Positions 24,544 through 33,718 of a stretch of 64,000 bases of DNA are shown here, piece by piece; position 1 is the first letter of the stretch; each line of letters begins with the position of its first letter. A program made the position numbers and the translations under genes. Under the pieces are notes generated by a model. It made no database searches. It was given only the letters and a program-made list of their open reading frames with translations, and was not told the origin of the DNA. Origin of the DNA: AP-15 sp963796155 (lineage in GTDB: Bacteria; Pseudomonadota; Alphaproteobacteria; ATCC43930; CGMCC-115725); contig CAWCKT010000048.1 of assembly GCA_963796155.1 (NCBI GenBank), positions 72,127-136,126 of the forward strand, written 5' to 3'.

Positions 24544-25488
24544 ATGTCGCGGATCGCTTTCGCGGCGCTGATCGCCGTCATCTGGATCCTGGCGCCGGTC
24601 TTCATGACGCCGCGCAATCTCCTCAACATCTCGAAGAACTTCAGCTTCATCGCGCTGATGTCGCTGGGCGAGACGTTGGTCATCATCAGCGGCGGCATCG
24701 ATCTCTCGGTCGGCTCGGTCTGCGCGCTGAGTGCTGTCGCGACGATGATGCTGATGCGCTTCTTTTCAGCGACGGCGGCGGCGCAAGTTCCGGGTGCCAC
24801 GGTCGCGCTCGCGACCCTGCTGGCGCTGGCGCTCGCGGCGCTGATCGGCCTTGTCAACGGCGTGCTCATCGCCCGCGTCCGCCTCTCGCCGTTTGTCACC
24901 ACGCTCGGCATGCTCTCGGTCGCCCGCGGCATGACCTACGTGCTGACGCAAGGCCGCGCGCAATATCCGGTCGGGCCCGACGTCGCCGCCTTCACCCGGT
25001 TCACCAACGGCGCCGTGCTCGGCCTGCCGACACAGCTCGTCTATCTCCTCGTGCTCGCCCTCCTGATGGCGCTGGCGTTGCGCCACCTCGTTTGGGGCCG
25101 GCATCTCTACGCCGTCGGCGGCAATGCGCAGGCGGCGGCCTTGACCGGCGTGCGCGTTCCGCGCGTCGTCGTCTCGGTCTATGTTCTGAGCGGTCTTGCC
25201 GCCGGCTTCAGCGGCGTGCTGATCGCCGGCTGGCTCGGTGCCGCTCCCGCCAATCTCGCGACAGGATATGAGCTGCGGGTGATCGCCGCCGCGGTGATCG
25301 GCGGCGCCAATCTCGCCGGCGGCGCCGGCGGTGCAGCGGGCGCTGTCATTGGTGCAGCGCTCATCGAGGTGATCCGCAACGGCTTTGTGTTGATCGGCGC
25401 CAACACCTATTGGGAAGAGGTCTTTGTCGGCGTAATCATCATCATCGCCGTGCTGGTCGATCAACTTCGCACCCGACGCGTCTTCTGA
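24544..25488 (+). CDS. Sugar-type ABC transporter permease (RbsC/FrcC-like)
   Basis: A 314-residue membrane protein with about 8-10 transmembrane helices. The family core is seen in SLGETLVIISGGIDLSVGSV, RVRLSPFVTTLGMLSVARGM and GGNAQAAALTGVRVPR, ending in FVGVIIIIAVLVDQLRTRR. It would form the channel with the ATPase encoded upstream. The exact start is uncertain because coding-like sequence in another frame precedes it (around 24470-24520), which may reflect a damaged N-terminus. Confidence 0.88.
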   Translation: MSRIAFAALIAVIWILAPVFMTPRNLLNISKNFSFIALMSLGETLVIISGGIDLSVGSVCALSAVATMMLMRFFSATAAAQVPGATVALATLLALALAALIGLVNGVLIARVRLSPFVTTLGMLSVARGMTYVLTQGRAQYPVGPDVAAFTRFTNGAVLGLPTQLVYLLVLALLMALALRHLVWGRHLYAVGGNAQAAALTGVRVPRVVVSVYVLSGLAAGFSGVLIAGWLGAAPANLATGYELRVIAAAVIGGANLAGGAGGAAGAVIGAALIEVIRNGFVLIGANTYWEEVFVGVIIIIAVLVDQLRTRRVF

Positions 25489-25673
25489 GCGACGACGGGA
25501 CAAGCCGGCTGCAGCTTGCGCCGATCCTCACGCCATCGTTCTGCATAGCTTGCGGTGTGCGCCGAAGATGTCAATCGGACTTCGGCAGCAGCCTTGCTTC
25601 GTGAGTAACGTGATGTTGAGCAGTTTGGGAGTACGTTCGATGAGATATCGGTTGTACTCGCTGGTCGCGACGC

Positions 25674-26183
25674 TTGATCTTCTCCGGGGTGCCGGGGTTT
25701 GTGCGCTGCGACGATCGACTGTGCACCGCTGCGACCGGATCTCCAGCGACTCTACTGTCGAGGACAGTCAAGGCTCGTGCGAACGTGCTGGTGCGGGCGT
25801 TAGGATCGGGTTCGATCGAAAACGGTTACCGGCAGGTCGAATCGGATACCACGGCAAAATACCCCAACGCCGACAAGCTGCTACTCTGGCGAGAATACCT
25901 CTATGTCAGCTGCACCCTTCTCGCCGCATCCTCACAGTGGAGCGACGATGACAAGTGGGACAAATGGATGAGATTGATGAACCGCTGGAGCGCGGAGCCA
26001 CCAACGGAGGCGGCTTCCGTAGCAGCGCCTCCCGAGTCGCCACAGCCCTTGTCCTCGAAGGACGATCCTTCGCCTGCGCCGATTAACCCTGCCGCGACAC
26101 GACCATTGATTGGCGGTGTAGGGTCTCGGGACGAGCCTCGCGCAGATCCAGACGCGCAAGGACATACGGCTATCATTGGATAG
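25674..26183 (+). CDS. Possible hypothetical protein (low confidence)
   Basis: An open frame of 169 codons. The middle part, with YPNADKLLLWREYLYVSCTL and WSDDDKWDKWMRLMNRW, has natural protein composition, while the ends look like non-coding translation. No domain is recognised and no ribosome binding site is obvious. It may be the remains of a larger gene inside the degenerate spacer. Confidence 0.3.
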   Translation: MIFSGVPGFVRCDDRLCTAATGSPATLLSRTVKARANVLVRALGSGSIENGYRQVESDTTAKYPNADKLLLWREYLYVSCTLLAASSQWSDDDKWDKWMRLMNRWSAEPPTEAASVAAPPESPQPLSSKDDPSPAPINPAATRPLIGGVGSRDEPRADPDAQGHTAIIG

Positions 26184-26655
26184 CGACGGCAATACCTACG
26201 GTGAGGAGATATTCACGATCGGTTATGGCCAAGCCCATCCGCCTGCGATTGGACGGTGATGTCGTGTTCGGCCTGCGGGATAACGCAGTCTCCAGCGTTA
26301 CTGTGACCCATACGCTTCATTCACGAGCTGCGAAGAGAGCGGGATCGCGGCAGCATTCTGAACGAACAAATTCACGATTGGGGTGCGCCGCTGCGCCGGA
26401 CGTGCCGGCGGCGACCGCCGAAAGCAGTGGCGAGACCGCGAGCTACACTTTCCGCGGTAACGGTACCGACATGGTGCTGGTGCTGAGGACATTGCCCGGC
26501 GCAGGAGGCGCCGCATCTGCCGCGTATCGATGAACTATCAGCGAAGCGTCGGTCGAAGTAGCCGCTCATGCCACTTACTCACCCGGTGAGGTGACGACGG
26601 ACGGCTGAAACTCCTTTGTTCGACAATCAATAGTTGGTACTTAATGCCATCAGAA

Positions 26656-27032
26656 TCATGTTAATATTGACGTAGACGGGCTTTTCATTCCGATAGAAGC
26701 GTGCAAGCATGTTTTCGCCATCCTTAAGGTTATTCGTGCTCTCAGTATTTCGGCCTTTAAGGACTTCAATAGTAGCCATGTAGTTGAGATAAATTTCCAT
26801 GGACTAGCGTGATTACTTCTGTCATCTGCGTAATACATTATATAAATCTTGTGACCTTCCACCTCCAATTCCCCCGGTGCTGCTTCGAAACTGACAGCAT
26901 CAACCCTCGCTCGGAATAGCTATCTAGGTGATAACCCTTGATGTGCCCTAGACGCTGGATAGTCTTGGCCGTCGCCGAGCGCTGGCAGGGGAGCACTGAC
27001 CAGGATAGAACCACGAGGAGAACCCATCGCAT
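26656..27032 (-). pseudogene. Broken gene for a small exported protein
   Basis: The first half starts at 27032 with MRWVLLVVLSWSVLPCQRSA, a signal peptide. The natural-looking continuation, RVDAVSFEAAPGELEVEG then HKIYIMYYADDRSNHASPWK, is in a different frame, entered near 26905-26925. The C-terminal part is again of doubtful quality. No family is recognised. Low GC suggests acquired DNA. Confidence 0.4.
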
Positions 27033-27291
27033 CGCATCTGTCCTTGGCCGATCACCGAACCTCACCACCGACGGACCGCGACATTTTCCGAGTTTTGGTG
27101 CCGTCGAGCAACATTAATCATACATCACAGCAAAATAAGACACCAGTATCAGCCGCTCAGCAGGAAAAATCGAGGTAAGACCGCCCGTTACAGTTCACAG
27201 AGAGTGGCGAAAGAGCGCTAGACCACCAGCTGATGCGCGGGGCGCGAAGGAGGAGTATGGAAGGAGAGTAACAGAGCGGAGGAGGAAAGCC

Positions 27292-28227
27292 ATGAAGCGT
27301 GTGATTCTCGCAGCACTCGTCGCGACAGCGCTGGCCGCCCCGGCCGGGGCCGCCGATAAACTCAAATTCGCGGTTGTGCCCAAGGCGATGAACAATCCGT
27401 TCTTCGACTTGGCGCGCGACGGCTGCATCAAGCGCGCCAAGGAGCTCGGCACCGTCGAATGCGTCTATCGCGGGCCGATCGAGCACGAGCCTGCGACCGA
27501 GGTGCAGATCATCCAGGATCTGATCACGCAGCGGGTCGACGGCCTGGCGATCTCGGTCTCGGACGTCGGCGCCTTGACCGGCGTCATCAAGGCGGCGCGC
27601 GACGCCGGCATCCCGGTCATCACCTTCGACGCCGACGCGCCCGGCTCGGCGCGCGAGGCCTATATCGGCACCAACAACAAGGATCTGGGGCGGGCCTTGG
27701 GCGAGATGCTGGTCAAGGCGCAGCCCCACGCCGGGAGCTACGGCATGGTTTCGGGCGGCCCGGCCGCGGCCAATCTCAACGAGCGCCTCGAAGGGGTCCG
27801 CGAGGTGGCGGGGAAGGCGGGTTGGAAGGAGGTGTCCGGCTCGCCCACCTATTGCAACGACGATGCGGCTCTCGCCGTCCAGCAGCTCAACGACTTGACG
27901 ACGGCGCACCCCGATCTCAACGCCGTCGTGCCGGTCGGCGGCTGGCCGCTCTTCGTGCCGGAAGGCTACCGGAATTTCGTCGACAGCAATGCCGACCGCT
28001 TCAAGAGCGGCAAGCTGGTGGCGGTCGCCGCCGACACCTTGCCCTCCGAGCTGCAGCTCCTCAAAGCGGGCTACGTCGCCGCCCTCGTCGGACAGCGTCC
28101 CTTCGAGATGGGCGAGAAGGCGATGGACGCGCTGCTGGCACTCCACGAGGGCAAGCGGGTGCAAGAGATCATCTATACCGGCGTCGATCGGGTGACCAAA
28201 GACAATGTCGGCGAGTTCCTGAAATAA
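27292..28227 (+). CDS. Sugar-type ABC transporter substrate-binding protein (RbsB-like)
   Basis: A 311-residue periplasmic protein with signal peptide (MKRVILAALVATALAAPAGA). The periplasmic-binding-protein-like domain has MNNPFFDLARDGCIKRAKEL near the start, IQDLITQRVDGLAISVSD, ITFDADAPGSAR and YIGTNNKDLGRALGEML. It matches the type I binding proteins of ribose- or fructose-type importers and is the logical partner of the ATPase and permease at 23548-25488, although 1.8 kb away. GGAGGAAAG precedes the ATG. Confidence 0.9.
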   Translation: MKRVILAALVATALAAPAGAADKLKFAVVPKAMNNPFFDLARDGCIKRAKELGTVECVYRGPIEHEPATEVQIIQDLITQRVDGLAISVSDVGALTGVIKAARDAGIPVITFDADAPGSAREAYIGTNNKDLGRALGEMLVKAQPHAGSYGMVSGGPAAANLNERLEGVREVAGKAGWKEVSGSPTYCNDDAALAVQQLNDLTTAHPDLNAVVPVGGWPLFVPEGYRNFVDSNADRFKSGKLVAVAADTLPSELQLLKAGYVAALVGQRPFEMGEKAMDALLALHEGKRVQEIIYTGVDRVTKDNVGEFLK

Positions 28228-28335
28228 TGCCGCGCGGCGGCGGGTGCTTCGTTCCGGCGTGGCCACGGCGCGTTGATGCCCGGCTGCCGCATCACGCCTT
28301 GCGCTTGGGAATTTCCGTAGCTATATTATTTCTGG

Positions 28336-28608
28336 ATGAAGGTCACCTTCGATCCGGCGAAGCGGGCGGAGACGCTTCGCAAGCGCTGCATCGATTTCCT
28401 GGATGCCGAAAGTGTCTTCGCCGGTCTTACTTATACAATCCCCGACCAGCGATTTCCCTATCCCGAAGATCGGTTCATTACCGTGGGATTGCTGTCGGGC
28501 CGCATGGTGATCGTGGTCTGGACTTCGACCGAGAACGGGCGGCGCATCATTTCGATGAGGAAGGCCAATGACCGAGAGCAAGCGCGCTATTCACACCGAC
28601 TTGGATAA
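28336..28608 (+). CDS. brnT: BrnT family toxin
   Basis: A 90-residue type II toxin with a RelE-like ribonuclease fold. Family features are the N-terminal FDPAKRAETLRKRCIDFLDA, the central RFPYPEDRFITVGLL and the C-terminal RRIISMRKANDRE. It overlaps the antitoxin gene by 41 nt, the normal toxin-first order of brnTA. It sits at the edge of an accessory pocket with broken restriction and toxin genes. Confidence 0.9.
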   Translation: MKVTFDPAKRAETLRKRCIDFLDAESVFAGLTYTIPDQRFPYPEDRFITVGLLSGRMVIVVWTSTENGRRIISMRKANDREQARYSHRLG

Positions 28609-28864
28609 GCTGGACGCCCACGAGGTCCTGCCGGAGGAATACGAGGATATCCCGGAACTGACGGACGAGTTTTTCGACAGAGCCGAAATTCGGCGCGGCG
28701 ACAAACTGATCCGGCGCGGACGCGGGCGACCGCCGCTGGAGGCGCCAAAAAAGCTGATTGCGCTCCGCCTCGACCCCGATGTGATCGAGCGCTTTCGCGC
28801 CACCGGACCTGGATGGCAATCGCGCATCAACCTGGTTCTGCGAGACTATCTCGAGAAAACGTAA
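28568..28864 (+). CDS. brnA: BrnA family antitoxin
   Basis: A 98-residue antitoxin. The acidic N-terminal part (EVLPEEYEDIPELTDEFFDR) would bind the toxin. The C-terminal ribbon-helix-helix-like part (KKLIALRLDPDVIERFRATG then WQSRINLVLRDYLE) would bind DNA and repress the operon. It appears intact, so the pair could be functional. Confidence 0.9.
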   Translation: MTESKRAIHTDLDKLDAHEVLPEEYEDIPELTDEFFDRAEIRRGDKLIRRGRGRPPLEAPKKLIALRLDPDVIERFRATGPGWQSRINLVLRDYLEKT

Positions 28865-28903
28865 CAGGTATCAGACAGACGATGTCACCGAAGCCCGCGT
28901 CGC

Positions 28904-29052
28904 GCGCCGGCGAGACGATCCGCCGCCGCTTGCTGCACAATGTCGATTTCCACACTCTCCTGAGACTGCCGACCGGCATTTTCCACAAGTAGGGCGCAAG
29001 GCGAGCGTATTGTTCTTCGACAAGAAGCGGGTCTCGGCCGAGTCGAACACGC
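28904..29052 (+). repeat. Decayed duplicate of an hsdM segment (direct repeat copy 1)
   Basis: About 150 bp nearly identical to 29531-29681. This copy carries an in-frame TAG where copy 2 has CAG, a one-base deletion, and several substitutions, so it is the non-functional duplicate. Both copies are in the same orientation. Confidence 0.8.
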
Positions 29053-29053
29053 A

Positions 29054-29323
29054 ATGAGTTCTACGACGCGCGCCTTCACGAGATGCGATGATCGTCGGAC
29101 GTTCTACGCGGTGACCCGCTGCCTCGAGATCATCTCCGAAGCGGCGCGCCGCCTCCCCCAGAGCCTGCGCAACCGCCATCCCGAATTGCCTTGGCGGGCC
29201 ATCATGGGTGCGGGCAACGTCTATCGGCACGACTACGACAATGTCGCCGAAGAGATCGTCTGGCGGACCGTGCAGAACAATCTCGCTCCGCTCCTCGCGG
29301 CAAGACCTACGACGTGGTGCTGA
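29054..29323 (+). pseudogene. C-terminal fragment of a HepT/DUF86-like HEPN protein
   Basis: From about 29100 the frame reads FYAVTRCLEIISEAARRLP, RHPELPWRAIMGAGNVYRHD and YDNVAEEIVWRTVQNNLAPL, the conserved C-terminal half of the DUF86/HepT family, including the AGAGNVYRHDY motif with the HEPN-type Arg and His. The N-terminal helices are missing. At about 29300 the frame runs straight into hsdM-derived DNA. It is a recombination product, not a full toxin. Confidence 0.75.
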
Positions 29324-30006
29324 CAAACCCGCCCTTCGGCAAAAAGCAGAGCTACCGGATCGTCCGCGATGACGGCGAGATCGACACCGAGCGCGAAGAT
29401 TACGATCGCCAGGATTTCTTCGTAACAACCTCGAACAAGCAGCTCAATTTCCTGCAGCACATCATGACCGTGCTGGCCGAGAGCGGCAGGGCCGCCGTGG
29501 TGATGCCCGACAACGTGCTGTTCGAGGGCGGCGCCGGCGAGACGATCCGCCGCCGCTTGCTGCACAATTTCGATTTCCACACTCTCCTGAGACTGCCGAC
29601 CGGCATTTTCTACAAGCAGGGCGTCAAGGCGAACGTATTGTTCTTCGACAAGAAACGGGTCTCGGCCGAGCCGAACACGAAGGAGCTCTGGATCTACGAT
29701 CTGCGCACGAACCAGCGCTTCACGTTGAAGGAGCGGCCGATGAGGCGTGCCGATCTCGACGATTTCCTACTCCCGCCGCCCGACGAGATCGCCGCCGAGA
29801 TCGTCGAGAATTCCTGGAAACCGCCCTCGACCGCTTCCGTAAGGTCGCATTTAGCCTATAGCCGGGTTGAAAGAGCATGTGCGGCCTCGGCGATCCCGCC
29901 ATCATGGAGACAAGATCGGCGCGTACTATCTTCTCCAGGAAGGAAAAGAGGCGATGCGTTACCTCACTGGCCCGGTTCCCTGCTGTTTCCCTGCCATAGC
30001 GATTAG
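29299..30006 (+). pseudogene. Fragment of type I restriction N-6 adenine methylase (HsdM)
   Basis: The frame begins in the catalytic motif TYDVVLTNPPFGKKQ (the NPPF active site) and continues with TSNKQLNFLQHIMTVLAESG, VVMPDNVLFEGG and KANVLFFDKK, then LWIYDLRTNQRFTLKE, the normal order of HsdM. Everything before NPPF, including the SAM-binding motif, is missing, and after about residue 190 the sequence leaves the family. No hsdS or hsdR is present. It cannot be an active methylase. Confidence 0.8.
29531..29681 (+). repeat. Direct repeat copy 2 (inside the hsdM fragment)
   Basis: The intact counterpart of 28904-29052; it encodes the GAGETIRRRLLHNFDFHTLL portion and following strand of HsdM. 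The two copies are about 480 bp apart. Confidence 0.8.
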
Positions 30007-30124
30007 CAGGGAAGAAGTTTTCCCTGCCAGAGCAATGAATTTCAAGCTATGTACATGATTCTGAAAGATTTTTTGAAGCCACCGCGATTTATTTCCCTGA
30101 TTTTCCCGTACCGGCAGGGAAAAC
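29976..30124. repeat. CCCTG-rich palindromic repeat block
   Basis: TTCCCTG or its complement CAGGGAA occurs about six times, including an imperfect palindrome TTTTCCCGTACCGGCAGGGA at 30101-30120. Similar DNA with a perfect palindrome lies at 44930-45094. Each block abuts the 3' end of a leftward core gene. Confidence 0.55.
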
Positions 30125-30143
30125 ACCGGCTCGCGCACGAATC

Positions 30144-31499
30144 TCAAGCGCCGGCGACGGTGAGGTCGTCGACGCGCAGGGTCGGGGAATCGGCGCCGGC
30201 CTTGAATTCGAGATCGTCGGCCGCAACGAGGCGGGCGAAGATGTCCTTGAGATTGCCGGCCACCGTCATCTCGCTGACCGGGAAGGCGATCTCGCCCTTG
30301 TCGATCCAGAAGCCGGCCGCCCCCCGGCTGTAGTCGCCGGTGACGCCGTTGACCCCCATCCCCATCATCTCGGTCACGTAGAAGCCGCTCTCGATGTCGG
30401 CGATCAGCGCCTGCGGGCTCACGGCACCCGGCTCGATCCACACATTGGTGGCCGAGGGCGAGGGCGGCGAGGAGGTGCCGCGCGCGGCGTGGCCGGTCGT
30501 CTTGAGGCCGAGCTGGCGCGACGAGCGCAGATCCAAGAGCCAGGTCGTCAGCACCCCCTTGTCGACGAGCGCGCGGCGGCGGTTGGCGATGCCCTCGGCG
30601 TCGAACGGCTTCGAGCGCAGCCCGCGTTGCCGGTGCGGGTCGTCGATGATCGTGATCGCCTCGGGGAAGATCGCCTCGCCGAGCCGGTCTTTCAGAAAGC
30701 TCGTGCCGCGGGCGATCGCGGGCCCCGAGATCGCCCCCAAGAGATGCGAGATGAAGCTGCGCGCGACGCGCGGGTCGAACACCACCGGGCAGCGGCAGGT
30801 GGGCATCTTCTTGGCGCCCAGGCGCTTGACCGCGCGCTCACCGGCGCTCTTGCCGACTGCGGCCGGGTCGCGCAGATCGGCGGCAAAGATCGCGCTCGAA
30901 TAATCATAGTCGCGCTCCATCCCGGTGCCCGAGCCACCGATCACGCTGGCGCTGACGCCGTGGCTGGAGCCCGCGTAGGCGCCGGCAAAGCCGTTCGACG
31001 CGGCAAGCGCGATGCTGGAGCGGCTCCAGCCGGCCTCCGCACCTTCGGAATTGGTGACACCCGTGACGGCGAGTGCCGCATCCTCGGCGGCGCGCGCCCG
31101 CTCGATCAGCATCTCCGCAGAGGGCTCCGCGGGGTCGAGCATGTCGAGAACAGGCCATTCGCCCGCGATCTCGGCGGGATCGGCGATGCCGCAATACGGG
31201 TCCTCGGGGACGGTGCGGGCCATCGCCACCGCGCGTTCGACCAGTGCCGCGAGTGCCTCGGGTGAGCGATCGGTCGAGGACACGATCGCCTGCTGGCGGC
31301 CGATGAACACCCGGAGGCCCAGATCATGGCCTTCCGAGCGTTCGAGCTTCTCGGTCTTGCCGAGGCGCCGGGCATGCGACAGCGAGACGCCATCGAACAA
31401 GACCGCATCGGCGGCGTCGGCGCCGGCGCGGCGCGCCCGCCCGATCAGATCCTGCAGCAGGTCGAGCGCCGCTCCTGTTTCCTTGCTTACTTCAGACAT
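30144..31499 (-). CDS. pmbA: PmbA/TldE-type metalloprotease family protein
   Basis: A 451-residue protein of the TldD/PmbA family, which matures modified peptides and degrades CcdA in Escherichia coli as a TldD-PmbA heterodimer. It shows DLLQDLIGRARRAGADAADA, VSSTDRSPEALAALVERAV, VVFDPRVARSFISHLLGAIS and VTGDYSRGAAGFWIDKG, the usual C-terminal family motif. PmbA (TldE) subunits lack the HExxH zinc site of TldD, and no such motif is seen. ATG 31499 is 11 bp after the ubiD stop. Last gene of a leftward operon. Confidence 0.9.
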   Translation of the reverse strand: MSEVSKETGAALDLLQDLIGRARRAGADAADAVLFDGVSLSHARRLGKTEKLERSEGHDLGLRVFIGRQQAIVSSTDRSPEALAALVERAVAMARTVPEDPYCGIADPAEIAGEWPVLDMLDPAEPSAEMLIERARAAEDAALAVTGVTNSEGAEAGWSRSSIALAASNGFAGAYAGSSHGVSASVIGGSGTGMERDYDYSSAIFAADLRDPAAVGKSAGERAVKRLGAKKMPTCRCPVVFDPRVARSFISHLLGAISGPAIARGTSFLKDRLGEAIFPEAITIIDDPHRQRGLRSKPFDAEGIANRRRALVDKGVLTTWLLDLRSSRQLGLKTTGHAARGTSSPPSPSATNVWIEPGAVSPQALIADIESGFYVTEMMGMGVNGVTGDYSRGAAGFWIDKGEIAFPVSEMTVAGNLKDIFARLVAADDLEFKAGADSPTLRVDDLTVAGA

Positions 31500-31510
31500 C
31501 GATACTCCGG

Positions 31511-33020
31511 TCATTTCCAGATGGGGCTGCCCGATCCAGGCAGGCCGTAGCTCGCCCATTTTTGCGTCACCTCGGCGACGATCTCGTCGGTCATGCGGAT
31601 CGGCCGGCCCCATTCTCGCCGGGTTTCCGGCGGCAGCTTGCCGGTCGCGTCGAGGCCGATCTTGCCGCCGAGACCCGATTCGGGCGAGGCAAAGTCGAGA
31701 TAGTCGATCGGGGTGTTGTCGACGAGCGTGATGTCGCGGACCGGGTCCATCCGGGTCGAAACCGCCCACATGACCTCTTTCCACTGGCGCGCGTCGATGT
31801 CGTCGTCCACGACGATGACGAACTTCGTGTAGAGGAACTGCCGCAGAAACGACCAGATCCCCATCATCACGCGCTTCGCCTGGCCGGGATAGGTCTTGCG
31901 AATCGCGACGACGGCAATGCGATAGGAGCATCCCTCGGGCGGCAGCCAAAAATCCACGATCTCGGGGAATTGCTGCTGCAACAGCGGGATGAACACCTCG
32001 TTCAACGCCTCGCCGAGGATCGAGGGCTCGTCGGGCGGGCGGCCGGTGAAGGTCGACAGATAAATCGGGCTCTGCCGCATCGTGATCGCCGACAGGCGGA
32101 ACACCGGAAAGGGCTCGACGGCGTTGTAATAGCCGGTATGGTCGCCGTAGGGGCCTTCCTCGCCAAACTCGTCGAGCGAGACGTGGCCTTCAAGGACGAT
32201 CTCGGCCTGCGCCGGCACCTTTAAGGGCACGGTCTTGCAATCGACGAGCTCGACCCTGCGGCCACGCAGCAGGCCGGCGAACTGGTATTCGGAGAGCGTG
32301 TCTGGAACTGGCGTGACAGCGGCGAGGATCGTCCCCGGATCGGCGCCGATCACCGCGGCCGCCGGCAACGGCTCGCGGCGCTCGGCGCGCCAGCGCTGAT
32401 GGTGCTGCGCACCGCCGCGGTGCTTGAGCCAGCGCATCAGGGTCGTGTCGCGGCCGGTCACCTGCATGCGGTAGATGCCGAGGTTGAAGCCGTCCTCGCG
32501 GCGATCGCCCGGACCCTTGGTCACCACCAGCGGCCAGGTGATCAGCGGAGCGGGCTCGCCCGGCCAGCAGGTCTGGATCGGCAGCGCCGCGAGGTCGATC
32601 TCGCTGCCCTTGAGGATGATCTCCTGGCAGGGCGCAGCGCCGATGGTGCGCGGCCGCATCGCCATCACCGTCCGCAACAGCGGCAGCATCTCCAAGCGCT
32701 TCGCGCCAGCCGCCGGGCGGTTCCGGCTGCTTCAGAAAGGCGAGGGTCTCGCCGATCTCACGCAACGCGTGCGGTTCGCGATCCATCCCCCAGGCAACCC
32801 GCTCGACGGTGCCGAACAGGTTGACCAGCACCGGCATCGCATAGCTGCCGCCGTCCGGGCGGGCGACATTCTCGAACAGTGCGGCCGGCCCGCCCTCGGC
32901 AAGCAGCCGCGTCTGGATCTCGGTCATCTCGAGGTAGGGCGAGACCGGGGCCGCGACCCGCGCGAGCCGACCGCTCAATTCGAGCCGGTCGATAAAGTCG
33001 CGCAGGCTGGCATAGGGCAT
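31511..33020 (-). CDS. ubiD: UbiD family decarboxylase, frame interrupted by one extra base
   Basis: Prenylated-FMN-dependent decarboxylase that acts on octaprenyl-4-hydroxybenzoate in ubiquinone synthesis. The N-terminal part (from MPYASLRDFIDRLE at 33020) runs to about 32700; the rest continues one frame over from MLPLLRTVMAMRPRT to the stop at 31511. It contains EFGEEGPYGDHTGYY, RQSPIYLSTFTGRPPDEPS and VVDDDIDARQWKEVMWA, all core UbiD motifs. The 1510-nt span is one base more than a multiple of three; the extra base is in the CTTGG context at about 32700. ubiA lies two genes upstream in the same operon, supporting the ubiquinone role. Probably a consensus error. Confidence 0.85.
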
Positions 33021-33063
33021 GCCGGCTATATGGGTGGGGCGTTTGTGGTTGACGAGCGTAGGC

Positions 33064-33711
33064 TCAAGCCGGCAGCACTTCCCAGACAACGCCGTCGCGG
33101 GTCTCGCGGTCCTCGAGCTCGCGGCTCGTCGGCACCCGGTATCGGGCCCGCTCGACCAGGCCTGCGGCCGGGAGATAAGCGCGACCGGGATCGCCGAGCA
33201 GCACGCGGCGGCGGCGTCCGGCGACAAACCGCAGCCAAGCCGTGACGCGGTCCGCCATCGGCCGCTCGTAGCACACATCGCCCGCGGTAACGACTTCGCC
33301 CGGCGGATCGACGGAATCGAGCAGATCGGTGGTCGTAACGGCGATGGTGACTCCGTTTAGCGCGGCATTCGCGGCGATCGCGGCGGCGGCGAAATGATCG
33401 ATCTCGGCGGCGACAACCGATGCGGCGCCGGCTTTGGCGGCGGCGATTGCGACGAGACCCGATCCGGCGCCGAAATCGAGTACCTCGAGGCCGGCGACCT
33501 GTTCGGGCCGATCGAGTAGGTAGCGGGCGAGCGCCTGACCGCCGGCCCACGCAAAGGCCCAGAACGGCGGCGGCAGCGCGCTTCGCGCAAGGCTCTCCTC
33601 GGTCGCCTGCCAGATCGGGGTGATCTCCGTGGCGAGGTGGAGGCGGATCTCGGGTACCAGCGGCGGCGCGGTAATCGCGGTATTGCGGCGGACGAAAACG
33701 GCGGGGTCCAA
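33064..33711 (-). CDS. Class I SAM-dependent methyltransferase (ETF-beta lysine methyltransferase-like)
   Basis: A 215-residue protein. The N-terminus (VPEIRLHLATEITPIWQATE) and FWAFAWAGGQALARYLLD resemble the bacterial protein-lysine methyltransferases related to METTL20, which modify the electron-transfer flavoprotein beta subunit. The SAM site is VLDFGAGSGLVAIAAAKAGA, with GDVCYERPMADRV as the post-motif. It lies 7 bp after ubiA and 43 bp before ubiD. The exact target is inferred from family resemblance. Confidence 0.82.
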   Translation of the reverse strand: MDPAVFVRRNTAITAPPLVPEIRLHLATEITPIWQATEESLARSALPPPFWAFAWAGGQALARYLLDRPEQVAGLEVLDFGAGSGLVAIAAAKAGAASVVAAEIDHFAAAAIAANAALNGVTIAVTTTDLLDSVDPPGEVVTAGDVCYERPMADRVTAWLRFVAGRRRRVLLGDPGRAYLPAAGLVERARYRVPTSRELEDRETRDGVVWEVLPA

Positions 33712-33718
33712 GGGCGGG

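Larger units (their letters stand above)
25489..27291. other. Degenerate 1.8-kb spacer inside an ABC transporter locus
   Basis: This stretch separates the permease gene from the binding-protein gene of what should be one transporter. It is lower in GC (clearly so at 26570-27170) and holds no intact recognisable gene: one possible hypothetical ORF (25674-26183) and one broken exported-protein gene (26656-27032, minus). No transposase or terminal repeats were seen. Confidence 0.5.

Noticed and set aside
26201..26533. 110-codon plus-strand frame
   Set aside because: Composition resembles non-coding translation and there is no family or start signal.
29976..30124. CRISPR array
   Set aside because: The repeated CCCTG motifs are short, irregularly spaced and in both orientations; no unit repeat-spacer pattern and no cas genes.
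31500..31949. N-terminal extension of PmbA
   Set aside because: It is antisense to ubiD and rich in Arg/Asp/His; the PmbA family starts at 31499.
32690..32710. UGA-selenocysteine readthrough as the explanation for interrupted genes
   Set aside because: The organism encodes Sec machinery, but the ubiD, MFS, PRC-barrel and portal breaks are changes of frame, not in-frame UGA codons.
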